Shown piece after piece: positions 34,352-42,292 of a stretch of DNA of 54,656 bases. The translations under genes and the position numbers were made by a program. The DNA comes from Winogradskyella sp. (GTDB lineage Bacteria; Bacteroidota; Bacteroidia; Flavobacteriales; Flavobacteriaceae). The notes under the pieces were generated by a model. It saw only the letters and a program-made list of their open reading frames with translations, searched no databases and was not told the DNA's origin. The DNA is taken from positions 1 through 54,656 of the forward strand of contig JASBSA010000064.1 of NCBI GenBank assembly GCA_030149175.1. The letters are read 5' to 3'. Position 1 is the first letter of the stretch, and the number at the start of each line of letters is the position of its first letter.

Positions 34352-35278
34352 TTACTTTAAAATAAATGGGTAAAGACTCATAGAAAGCATACCTGTAAGC
34401 ATTACCAACTTAAGAATAAGACTTATATGTTTGTAGTGAGCTGCTTGTTCAGCACTAAAGATTTTTATGGAGATATAAATTAGCGGAGCAACAACAAATA
34501 GTAAAAAATAAGCCACTAAAACTTGTTGTTTATATAAACTCGTGATAATGTAGTATACAACAGCAAACAGTGGTATTAAAGACAGAGCAAAAGCAATTTT
34601 ATTAGCTCTATCTCTTCCTAAAACTATAGGCATGGTTTGCATGCCTACTTTGTGGTCGCCGTTGATGTCTTCAATATCTTTAACAACTTCCCTTACAAGA
34701 TTTATTAAAAAGGCAAAAATGGCATAATCTCTTATGATTTCTAAAAATGGCATGTTGGCTACATTGTTTAAAGACATCATGGAAGGGATTAATTCAAAAA
34801 TACCAACAACTAAAATACTTAATGCTACAACGACGGATACCACAATATTTCCTATTAAAAACATTTGTTTTAGCGCAGTAGAATAGATATATAACAATGC
34901 TGAACTAATAAAAAACACCACAAACAGCGAGGAGTAGTTTATGAGGTGCGATAAGTAGAATCCTAATCCGACACCAATAACATTAAGAAGTATAAAAGAG
35001 GTGTAGCCATTCTTTTCTGAAATATGCTTATTAATGATAACTTTATTGGGTTTATTCACCTTGTCTGTGTCTATATCATAGATGTCATTAATCACATAAC
35101 CTCCAGCAGCAATGCATAGTGTTGCTAAAACCAAAATTGCAAAAGCAAAAGTATTTAAGGTCGTTGTAACACCTTGACTTTCATTAAAAGGAAGTAACAG
35201 AGCATATCTGATTAAAACTTGCACTAGGGCAATCATTACGAGGTTTTTCCAACGGATTAGATTAAGATAATGAATCAT
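34352..35278 (-). CDS. UbiA family prenyltransferase (GGGP geranylgeranyltransferase-like)
   Basis: A 308-aa integral membrane enzyme with about nine helices. The first Asp-rich motif is NDIYDIDTD (64-72) and the second DIEDINGD (near 203). The sequence is the type annotated as geranylgeranylglycerol-phosphate geranylgeranyltransferase in Bacteroidota, but the real prenyl acceptor is not established. Packed between a 104-aa protein and maf. Confidence 0.88.
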   Translation of the reverse strand: MIHYLNLIRWKNLVMIALVQVLIRYALLLPFNESQGVTTTLNTFAFAILVLATLCIAAGGYVINDIYDIDTDKVNKPNKVIINKHISEKNGYTSFILLNVIGVGLGFYLSHLINYSSLFVVFFISSALLYIYSTALKQMFLIGNIVVSVVVALSILVVGIFELIPSMMSLNNVANMPFLEIIRDYAIFAFLINLVREVVKDIEDINGDHKVGMQTMPIVLGRDRANKIAFALSLIPLFAVVYYIITSLYKQQVLVAYFLLFVVAPLIYISIKIFSAEQAAHYKHISLILKLVMLTGMLSMSLYPFILK

Positions 35279-35287
35279 TTACAAGAA

Positions 35288-35602
35288 TTAATGAGATAGA
35301 ATTTTATCGATTAAATAGTAGGCTACATACACTACAATAGCAAAAATGATAAGGCTTACAACAACGGTTCTCCTAAATAGTTTTCGTTCTTGTTTACGGA
35401 TTTTATTTTTAATTTTTTCTTTATCGGCTTTGCTGAGATCTTTGTGCATAAACTCCATTTCGTAATGAAGATGCGCTTCCAAGTCTAGTTTTTCTTTATA
35501 TACAGAAAAGGGTGTACTCGTTTTTTGATTAAAGGTAGATTGGTTGTTGCCAAACCCTATATAACCAAAACCAGTACTATGTCTTCTGCTTCTACGAGCC
35601 AT
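35288..35602 (-). CDS. Small single-helix membrane protein, unknown function
   Basis: 104 aa: an N-terminal Arg/Ser/Gly-rich region (MARRSRRHSTGFGYIGFG), a charged helical middle (DLSKADKEKIKNKIRKQERK) and one C-terminal membrane helix (VVVSLIIFAIVVYVAYYL). No domain recognised. 9 bp upstream of the UbiA gene and 70 bp downstream of kdsC. Confidence 0.72.
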   Translation of the reverse strand: MARRSRRHSTGFGYIGFGNNQSTFNQKTSTPFSVYKEKLDLEAHLHYEMEFMHKDLSKADKEKIKNKIRKQERKLFRRTVVVSLIIFAIVVYVAYYLIDKILSH

Positions 35603-35672
35603 ATTATTTTTCTAAAACTTTATGTAAATATGTTTTAACATTTTTTAAGCCATCTGAAACTGCTTACCGAAA

Positions 35673-36206
35673 TCAATCGTATTTAGCATCAAAATTGCCA
35701 TTCCATTTGTTGTGAACTTTAAGGACTTGTTCAATAACATCTCTAGCTGCCCCTTTTCCGCCATTTTTATGCGAAATATATTTTGAGATAGCTTTAATCT
35801 CTGGAGCAGCATCCTGCGGACAGCATGGTAAACCAACTAGGTTCATAACAGGATAATCAGGAATATCATCTCCCATATACAAAACTTCAGAGCTTTTAAG
35901 GTTGCGCTTTTCTAAATAATCGTTGAGTTGCTCAATTTTATTGTGCGCACCAAGGTAAATGTCTTTTACGCCTAAGCCTTGAAGTCGTTTACGAACACCT
36001 TCATTTGAACCACCAGAAATTACGCAAACATTAAAACCTGCATCAACAGCAGTTTTTAGGGCAAAACCATCTTTAATGCTCATTCTTCGAAGCATTTCAC
36101 CAGAGGTGGTAATGGTGACCGTACCATCGGTAAGTACACCATCTACGTCAAAAATAAAGGTGGTTATATTTATAAGATATTCTTTGTAGCTTTTATCGTT
36201 GTCCAT
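35673..36206 (-). CDS. kdsC: KdsC-type HAD phosphatase (KDO 8-phosphate phosphatase)
   Basis: A 177-aa HAD-superfamily IIIA phosphatase without cap domain. The nucleophile motif is FDVDGVLTDG (18-27); VISGG (motif II), and GDDIPDYPVM (motif IV) follow. It removes phosphate from KDO-8-P in lipopolysaccharide core synthesis. Follows the unknown 186-aa gene by 5 bp. Confidence 0.9.
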   Translation of the reverse strand: MDNDKSYKEYLINITTFIFDVDGVLTDGTVTITTSGEMLRRMSIKDGFALKTAVDAGFNVCVISGGSNEGVRKRLQGLGVKDIYLGAHNKIEQLNDYLEKRNLKSSEVLYMGDDIPDYPVMNLVGLPCCPQDAAPEIKAISKYISHKNGGKGAARDVIEQVLKVHNKWNGNFDAKYD

Positions 36207-36211
36207 GTGTG

Positions 36212-36772
36212 TTAATCTATGATAATTCTATCATTCAATTTTTTAAATATATCAAAATAATGCTTGTCAGTCCGTAATTCAATAACTAACTCTTTGCTGT
36301 GATTGGAAATTTGATACACTTCACCAGACATTAGCAAAGTTCTTAAAATAGTAGTCAAATCTGAAATAGATATTGATTTCTTTTCTGCTATTAAAACATA
36401 CTTTTTAAAATTGGCTATTTTTTTGAATTTTAAATTGAATATTTTAAAAATAGAATCTTTTAACCTCTTTTTTCTTATTATAAATTCTCCACCTTTAATT
36501 TGGTGTGTTTTCCAAATAGAAGCCACATGTAAATTTTGAGTCTTACTAGAAAATAATAAATTACCAGATGTGAAAGTAGATTTTTTATACTTTAGAATCC
36601 ACTCTCTTGGTGTGTTGATTTTCCCAATTATTGAATAAGACCAAGAATTATACTTACCTTCTATGACACCATCATTTTCCTTCACAAAATTCTCTAAGGT
36701 TAAGCAGAATTCTTTATTAGCTTCGTAAAAAGGAGATGAAAGTTCAGAAGGTGAAGCGTTAGATTCAATCAT
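36212..36772 (-). CDS. Unknown protein inserted between DUF2520 and kdsC
   Basis: 186 aa, no recognised domain. It is beta-rich in the first half (WSYSIIGKINTPREWILKYK, GNLLFSSKTQNLHVASIW), then strongly basic (FIIRKKRLKDSIFKIFNLKF) and a final helical part. The start overlaps the upstream DUF2520 stop by 4 bp. From memory DUF2520 and kdsC genes are normally adjacent in flavobacteria, so this could be a lineage-specific insertion; this would need comparison. Confidence 0.7.
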   Translation of the reverse strand: MIESNASPSELSSPFYEANKEFCLTLENFVKENDGVIEGKYNSWSYSIIGKINTPREWILKYKKSTFTSGNLLFSSKTQNLHVASIWKTHQIKGGEFIIRKKRLKDSIFKIFNLKFKKIANFKKYVLIAEKKSISISDLTTILRTLLMSGEVYQISNHSKELVIELRTDKHYFDIFKKLNDRIIID

Positions 36773-37530
36773 TTATAATTGTGTGTTTTCTTTATAGAAG
36801 CCGTTAAAAGTTCATAAATAGCTTTATGATCTTCGTTTTCTAAGAGTTTTAAATGCCGCTTTATAGTTTTTTTATCATTACGTTTTGCAGGTCCGGTTTG
36901 CGCCATATACGGAGACATATCCTGAACCTTTCTGGCAGTTTCCATAATCAAAGGCTTTAAAATATCAAAGTTAATACTTTTAGCATCACTAATTTCGTGT
37001 GCTATTCTGTACAACTGATTGGTAAAGTTATTCACAAAAACAGCAGATAGGTGTAAGGTTTGGCGTTGCTCGGATGTTATTTTGTATGATGTACAGCCTA
37101 AAGCTTCAGCTAAATCTTTCATAAACTGAAGATTTTCCTTTTCGGTAACTTCAATACAAATAGGAATTTCGCTAAAATCCAACTCTGCATCTTTAGAAAA
37201 AGTTTGCAACGGATAAAACACAGCACGTTGGTTTTTCTTGTCCAAATCATGAATGGAAACACTCCCAGAAGTATGTGCTACCAATCTGTTTTCAAATGGC
37301 AGCGCTCTAGAAAGTGATGCAATACTATCGTCGCTAACAGCCATAATATAGATGTCTGCCTCTTTTAGTTGAGACAAATTATCTGTGGTGTCCACCTCAT
37401 TGGCATAAGATGAAATGTCACTGTACGTACGGTTGTACCACTGTTTAACGGTAACATCCTTAGCGTTTTTAAAGGCTTTATATAAATGAGATGCAACATT
37501 TCCTGCACCCAATATTGTAACAGTTATCAT
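36769..37530 (-). CDS. Rossmann-like and DUF2520 domain protein
   Basis: A 253-aa protein with an N-terminal NADP-binding Rossmann fold (ILGAGNVASHLYKAF at 6-20) and a C-terminal helical DUF2520 domain (QTLHLSAVFVNNFTNQLY, TGPAKRNDKKTIKRHL). It resembles 6-phosphogluconate dehydrogenase-like reductases; the substrate is unknown. First gene of the minus-strand unit through maf, divergent from the globin gene (45 bp). Confidence 0.9.
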   Translation of the reverse strand: MITVTILGAGNVASHLYKAFKNAKDVTVKQWYNRTYSDISSYANEVDTTDNLSQLKEADIYIMAVSDDSIASLSRALPFENRLVAHTSGSVSIHDLDKKNQRAVFYPLQTFSKDAELDFSEIPICIEVTEKENLQFMKDLAEALGCTSYKITSEQRQTLHLSAVFVNNFTNQLYRIAHEISDAKSINFDILKPLIMETARKVQDMSPYMAQTGPAKRNDKKTIKRHLKLLENEDHKAIYELLTASIKKTHNYK

Positions 37531-37563
37531 GCTGTAAAAATAGTAAGATTTAGATTAAAAGAA

Positions 37564-37571
37564 TAACTTTG
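37564..37571 (+). promoter_or_regulatory. -7 element of the globin gene, predicting a leaderless mRNA
   Basis: TAACTTTG is a perfect -7 match only 4 bp before the ATG at 37576. The expected start site falls at or next to the ATG. Confidence 0.45.
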
Positions 37572-37575
37572 AGGT

Positions 37576-37965
37576 ATGAGTAAATCAGATATCAAAACCA
37601 GAGAAGATATTTACCGCTTAGTATCAGAATTTTATGCTAAAGTTAGAAAAGATAAAGTGCTAGGTCCATTCTTCAATGAGACTATAAAAGATTGGGATGC
37701 ACATCTAGAGCATCTTACCACGTTTTGGGAATCTAGCTTGTTTTTAAAAACAAGATATTATGGCAATCCGTTAGAAGCACATGTAAAGGTTGACGCCAAA
37801 CACAATCACAGTATTACAGAATTACATTTTGGTCTTTGGTTAAATCTTTGGCATCAAACTATAGATGAACTGTTTGAAGGTGATTATGCTGAAAACGCCA
37901 AACGAAGAGCTCGTAAAATGGGTACATTTCTTTATCTAAAAATATTTGAGGCCAGAAACAAATAA
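37576..37965 (+). CDS. Group III truncated hemoglobin
   Basis: A 129-aa globin. The N-terminal IYRLVSEFYAKVRKDKVLGP and following FF form helices A-B, WDAHLEHLTTFWESSLF helices C-E, and LHFGLWLNLWHQTIDELF helix F with His84 as the probable proximal heme ligand. Group III members bind oxygen or nitric oxide; the physiological role is uncertain. Short intergenic region shared with the divergent DUF2520 gene. Confidence 0.92.
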   Translation: MSKSDIKTREDIYRLVSEFYAKVRKDKVLGPFFNETIKDWDAHLEHLTTFWESSLFLKTRYYGNPLEAHVKVDAKHNHSITELHFGLWLNLWHQTIDELFEGDYAENAKRRARKMGTFLYLKIFEARNK

Positions 37966-37980
37966 CCCTTAGCTTCTTGT

Positions 37981-37988
37981 TAACTTTG
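37981..37988 (+). promoter_or_regulatory. -7 element TAACTTTG of mscL
   Basis: A perfect TAnnTTTG match 31 bp before the mscL ATG, without a TTG at -33. Expected leader of about 25 nt. Confidence 0.45.
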
Positions 37989-38019
37989 CTAGTTTCAATT
38001 TTAATCAAACCTTATCAAA

Positions 38020-38469
38020 ATGAAGCTATTAAAAGAATTTAAGGAGTTTGCAGTAAAAGGTAATATGATGGATATGGCCATCGGTATTATCATTGGTGCT
38101 GCGTTTAACAAAGTCATAGACGTTCTAGCAAAACAGGTGTTGTTACCACCTTTGTCTTTATTGTCAGATGGGACAAATTTTCAAGATAAAAAATTAGTTT
38201 TACGAGAAGGAATAACCAATATAGAAGGTGCCATAACCACAAGTGAAGTAGCGATTGAATACGGTGCACTATTCGAGGTATTTTTAGACTTCATTATTAT
38301 TGGGTTTACGGTGTTTATTGTTGTTAAAGCCATGAATAGACTCAGAAATAGAGCGCAAGATACATCAGATGAAACCGTAGCAACACCAAAGGATATAGAA
38401 CTGCTATCAGATTTAAAAATTTTAATAGAAGAACAAAACCGACTGTTAAAGTCCCAAGTTTCAAGATAA
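38020..38469 (+). CDS. mscL: Large-conductance mechanosensitive channel
   Basis: A 149-aa pentameric channel that vents solutes on osmotic downshock. The N-terminal helix and TM1 are KEFKEFAVKGNMMDMAIGII and then IGAAF; TM2 is VFLDFIIIGFTVFIVVKAMN, followed by a charged C-terminal bundle helix (DIELLSDLKILIEEQNRLL). Length and order match the family. Paired in the window with an MscS-type protein. Confidence 0.97.
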   Translation: MKLLKEFKEFAVKGNMMDMAIGIIIGAAFNKVIDVLAKQVLLPPLSLLSDGTNFQDKKLVLREGITNIEGAITTSEVAIEYGALFEVFLDFIIIGFTVFIVVKAMNRLRNRAQDTSDETVATPKDIELLSDLKILIEEQNRLLKSQVSR

Positions 38470-38540
38470 TTGAAAATTAATAAGAGAACTTTAACGCTTT
38501 TTGAACACTGAAACATTAAGCCAAAACAGTAAAAAAGCAC

Positions 38541-38548
38541 TATCTTTG
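38541..38548 (+). promoter_or_regulatory. -7 element TATCTTTG of the ccsBA gene
   Basis: A perfect -7 match 26 bp upstream of the ATG at 38575; no TTG at 19-nt spacing. Confidence 0.5.
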
Positions 38549-38574
38549 CGCGAGCTTGAAAAGCCTTTAAGACT

Positions 38575-41500
38575 ATGCAAAAGAAAATCGCAAACTTCCT
38601 ATTTTCAACTAAGCTTACAGCTGTTTTATTTATTGTATTTGCCGTAGCCATGGCAGTTGGTACCATTTTAGACAGAAATATGGATACCTCACCAACACCA
38701 TACACAAGAACCCTAATCTATAATGCTTGGTGGTTTGAGACGATTATGGTCTTATTTGTCATAAATTTTATAGGAAATATTTCTAGATATAAATTGCTCA
38801 AAAAAGAAAAATGGTCTATCCTTATTCTGCATGTATCTTGGATACTCATTATAGTAGGTGCGGCAGTAACCAGATATATTGGTTACGAAGGGATGATGGC
38901 AATTAGAGAAGGAGAAACAGAAAGCCAATTTAGATCTCAAAAAACATACATAAGCGGTAGAATTGTTGGTGATTACGAAATTAATGGACAGCTACAGCAG
39001 CGCAACATTATGGAAGAGGTAGATTTTTCACCACGTTTAGACAATGACTTTGAGAGAACTTATGATTATGGTGATCATCAGATAACATTTAAACTCCGAA
39101 AATTCATAAAAGGTGCCGAACAAGATGTTATTCCAGATGCCAATGGTGATAGCTATCTAAAAGTTGTAGAGGCTAGTAATGAGGGCTCTCATAATCATTT
39201 TCTACAAGAAGGTCAAGTGTCTAATATGCATAATGTTCTCATATCCTTAAATAAAGAACAAAAAGGTGCTATTAATATTTACAATACAGATGAAGGCCTG
39301 TTTATTAAATCACCTTTTGAAGGCGAATACATGACCATGGCAACTGGCCAGACGGGTCAATTGGTAAAAGATAGTCTACAACCGCTCGCTTTGCGTTCAC
39401 GGTACGTTATAGGAAATATGCAATTGGTATTCCCCAAACCAGTGGTCAAAGGTGTGTTTGGTATCGTAAAAAAACCAACGATTCTAAAAGGGGATGATGA
39501 TGGAGTAGAACTAGACATTACTGCTAATGGAGAAACAAAAACTATCAATCTTTTAGGTGGAAAAGGGATCTATAATAGAATAGAGGAGATTAATGTTGGA
39601 GGCTTAGATGTCGCTCTGCGTTATGGTTCGCGTTTAGAACAATTGCCTTTTGAAGTAAAACTAAACGACTTCATTGCTGAGAAGTACCCAGGAACAGAAA
39701 AAGCCTATTCGTCTTATGAGAGTCAAGTGACCATCCTTGATAAGGAAAAAGGTGATTTTGATTACCACATCTATATGAACCATATCTTAGATCACAGAGG
39801 TTACAGATTCTTTCAGGCAAGTTTTGATCCAGATGAAAAAGGCACTATACTTTCTGTAAATCACGATCGTTGGGGAACATATATTACCTACACAGGTTAC
39901 ATATTATTGTATTTTGGACTAATGGCTATTTTGTTTGCTAAAAACACAAGGTTTGATGACATTAGAAAACGTCTGGATAAATTGAGCAAAAAGAAAGCAA
40001 AACTAATGACCATGATAGCCTTACTATTAAGTCTATCGGCTTTTACGCAAGAACATGCTGCAGATGACGGTCATAACCATTCAAATAGCATACCTACTAA
40101 AACGAGTTTAGACTCAATTTTAAAGGCCAATGTTGCACCTGTAGAACATACGGATAAGTTTGCAGAAATGGTCATCCAAGATTATGACGGACGTATGAAG
40201 CCAATTCATACCTATGCTTCAGAAATGCTTAGAAAATTAAGTAAGCATGATACGTATGAAGGATTAAACGCAACACAAGTATTTTTATCCATACAAGAAA
40301 GTCCGTTGTTATGGTACAACATACCAGTAATTTATTTAACACCAAGAAAAGCGGATTCTATTAGGGCAATAATAGGCGTAGATAATGATCAGAAATACGT
40401 AAGCTTATTAGATTTTTTTACTGAAGATGGACGAAATAAGTTAGGTCCTTACATAGAGAGTGCATTTAAGGCACAGGTTCCTAATGGATTTCAGAAAGAG
40501 GTCAAAAACACCTACGGAAGATTAACCCTTTTATCTGATGCCATAGAGGGTAGAAATATAAAAATATTCCCAATACCTAATGATGAAAATAATACTTGGA
40601 TATCGTCTTTTGAGTTTAAACAAGGTGGTTACGATGAGGTTATAAAAGACGAATCATACAAGGCATTTGTAAAAAATGGTTTTAGCTATTATTTAATGAC
40701 CTTAAACAATGCCAAACAATCTGGTAATTTTGAAAATGCGGATAAGCTGTTAGGAGATTTCAAAAAAACACAGCAAAAGTATGGAAGTGAAGTCATGCTG
40801 TCTGATGATAAGATAAAAGCGGAAATACTATATAATAAGTATGATGTTTTTAAGAAATTATTCAGTTGGTATCTTTATGCCGCTACCTTACTTTTTATCT
40901 TCATCATCGTTCATATTTTTGACTACAAGAGCAAATGGTTAAAGACAGCTATTAAAATACTTGTAGGTGTTATTTTGTTGTTATTTGTACTTCATACAGG
41001 TGGCTTAATTTGGCGTTGGTACCTATCTGGTCATGCACCATGGAGTGACGCCTATGAGTCTCTCATTTACGTTGCTTGGTCAGTGTCTTTATTCGGGTTG
41101 CTTTTAGGTCGAAAAAGTAATCTTACTATTGCGGCATCAGCTTTTGTAAGTGCTATAATCTTAATGGTAGCACATTGGGCTTGGATGGATCCTGCAATAG
41201 CAAATCTTCAGCCTGTGTTACAAGGTTATTGGTTAATGATTCATGTTTCGGTTATTGTTGCAAGCTATGGTCCTTTTGCCATTGGTATGATATTGGGCGC
41301 TATAGCACTATTACTTATGATACTGACTAATAAAGAAAACAAAGATCGTATTGACATTAATATTAAAGAGATTACCATTATAAATGAAATGGCATTAACG
41401 GTAGGTTTGGTCATGTTAACCATTGGAAATTTCTTAGGAGGTATGTGGGCAAACGAAAGTTGGGGACGTTATTGGGGCTGGGATCCAAAAGAAACATGGG

Positions 41501-41769
41501 CTTTGATTAGTATTATGATTTACGCCTTTGTTATTCACATGCGTTTAGTGCCAGGTTTGCGTGGTCGTTGGATTTACAATTTGATGTCTATTTTAGCTTT
41601 TGGTAGTATTCTAATGACCTATTTCGGTGTAAACTTTTATTTGTCTGGTCTTCATGCCTATGCTAGTGGTGATCAGATATTAAGCTTTCAGTTTATAGCT
41701 ATAACTCTAGCGATTATTGCAGTTTTAGCCTTCTTAGCCTACAGAAAGTATAAAACTTACTACAAATAA
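38575..41769 (+). CDS. Fused cytochrome c biogenesis protein CcsB-CcsA (ResB-ResC)
   Basis: A 1064-aa system II cytochrome c synthase: exports heme and attaches it to apocytochrome c. The N-terminal ResB/CcsB half (about 1-480) has three early helices and a fourth near 440-455. A periplasmic linker (about 490-755) follows; the CcsA half (about 765-1064) carries the heme-handling WWD motif WGRYWGWDPKETWALI (963-978). Conserved His residues flank it (HGG/HTGG near 800, HA near 815). The fused form is usual in Bacteroidota. Confidence 0.95.
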   Translation: MQKKIANFLFSTKLTAVLFIVFAVAMAVGTILDRNMDTSPTPYTRTLIYNAWWFETIMVLFVINFIGNISRYKLLKKEKWSILILHVSWILIIVGAAVTRYIGYEGMMAIREGETESQFRSQKTYISGRIVGDYEINGQLQQRNIMEEVDFSPRLDNDFERTYDYGDHQITFKLRKFIKGAEQDVIPDANGDSYLKVVEASNEGSHNHFLQEGQVSNMHNVLISLNKEQKGAINIYNTDEGLFIKSPFEGEYMTMATGQTGQLVKDSLQPLALRSRYVIGNMQLVFPKPVVKGVFGIVKKPTILKGDDDGVELDITANGETKTINLLGGKGIYNRIEEINVGGLDVALRYGSRLEQLPFEVKLNDFIAEKYPGTEKAYSSYESQVTILDKEKGDFDYHIYMNHILDHRGYRFFQASFDPDEKGTILSVNHDRWGTYITYTGYILLYFGLMAILFAKNTRFDDIRKRLDKLSKKKAKLMTMIALLLSLSAFTQEHAADDGHNHSNSIPTKTSLDSILKANVAPVEHTDKFAEMVIQDYDGRMKPIHTYASEMLRKLSKHDTYEGLNATQVFLSIQESPLLWYNIPVIYLTPRKADSIRAIIGVDNDQKYVSLLDFFTEDGRNKLGPYIESAFKAQVPNGFQKEVKNTYGRLTLLSDAIEGRNIKIFPIPNDENNTWISSFEFKQGGYDEVIKDESYKAFVKNGFSYYLMTLNNAKQSGNFENADKLLGDFKKTQQKYGSEVMLSDDKIKAEILYNKYDVFKKLFSWYLYAATLLFIFIIVHIFDYKSKWLKTAIKILVGVILLLFVLHTGGLIWRWYLSGHAPWSDAYESLIYVAWSVSLFGLLLGRKSNLTIAASAFVSAIILMVAHWAWMDPAIANLQPVLQGYWLMIHVSVIVASYGPFAIGMILGAIALLLMILTNKENKDRIDINIKEITIINEMALTVGLVMLTIGNFLGGMWANESWGRYWGWDPKETWALISIMIYAFVIHMRLVPGLRGRWIYNLMSILAFGSILMTYFGVNFYLSGLHAYASGDQILSFQFIAITLAIIAVLAFLAYRKYKTYYK

Positions 41770-41842
41770 TCTATTTTTTTTATTTCAATTAAAAAGACAT
41801 CATAAATTTTCATAACTTGAGGTTATTAAACTAACCCTCAAA

Positions 41843-42031
41843 ATGGACTACTTCAAAAAATTAGGAACAGCAAACGTACTAATGTTAATTTTGTGCGCAG
41901 CTATCATCCTTGTTGCCGAATATTTATTTTTAACTGGAGATCAAATGCATGGTCTATTTGTTGGTCTTTGGGCACCTACCTTATTGGGTGTGATGATCTA
42001 TTTAAAACTCGTGGACAATGGTAGCAAATGA
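41843..42031 (+). CDS. 62-aa two-helix membrane protein
   Basis: MDYFKKLGTANVLMLILCAA begins a first helix; a second helix (FVGLWAPTLLGVMIYL) follows a short charged loop, with LVDNGSK at the end. I recognise it as a small flavobacterial family with no function. 73 bp after ccsBA, preceded by a hairpin at 41817-41841. Confidence 0.75.
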   Translation: MDYFKKLGTANVLMLILCAAIILVAEYLFLTGDQMHGLFVGLWAPTLLGVMIYLKLVDNGSK

Positions 42032-42128
42032 TATCGTACTGTGGTTTTCTATTATTGTAATAGTTTTGGTAGCCATCTGGGCTATCTTAATGATACGCGC
42101 TTATAACAAGGCGAGCAAAAAAAATTAA
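42018..42128 (+). CDS. 36-aa single-helix membrane peptide overlapping the previous gene
   Basis: ATG 42018 to TAA 42128. The product is MVANDIVLWFSIIVIVLVAI followed by WAILMIRAYNKASKKN: one membrane helix with a basic C-terminal tail, a plausible in-to-out topology. It starts 14 bp before the stop of the 62-aa gene, so it would be translationally coupled. Confidence 0.55.
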   Translation: MVANDIVLWFSIIVIVLVAIWAILMIRAYNKASKKN

Positions 42129-42191
42129 TACTCTTTAAAAAATCTTTTTTTGAAAAATAATGCGCATATTTGCGCTATTATGATTGCCTAA

Positions 42192-42261
42192 TTTACCCTT
42201 CGGATAAAATCGTCACTACTTCATGTGATGTCAAAACGTTGAACATTCTTGAAAATGTTCA
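42192..42261 (+). promoter_or_regulatory. Structured leader with three hairpins upstream of the MATE gene
   Basis: Three hairpins lie in the roughly 120-nt leader: 42192-42208 (TTTACC/GGATAAA with bulge), 42213-42228 (TCAC/GTGA) and an 8-bp perfect stem 42240-42247/42254-42261 (TGAACATT/AATGTTCA). The ATG is 31 nt further. A near-consensus -7 box CATATTTG at 42165-42172 sits upstream. Confidence 0.4.
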
Positions 42262-42292
42262 TCATCATTAATAGTCTATTTTTTAAAGAGTT

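Noticed and set aside
38181-38705. 174-aa minus-strand frame across mscL and the start of ccsBA
   Set aside because: Antisense to two clear genes, no recognisable motif.
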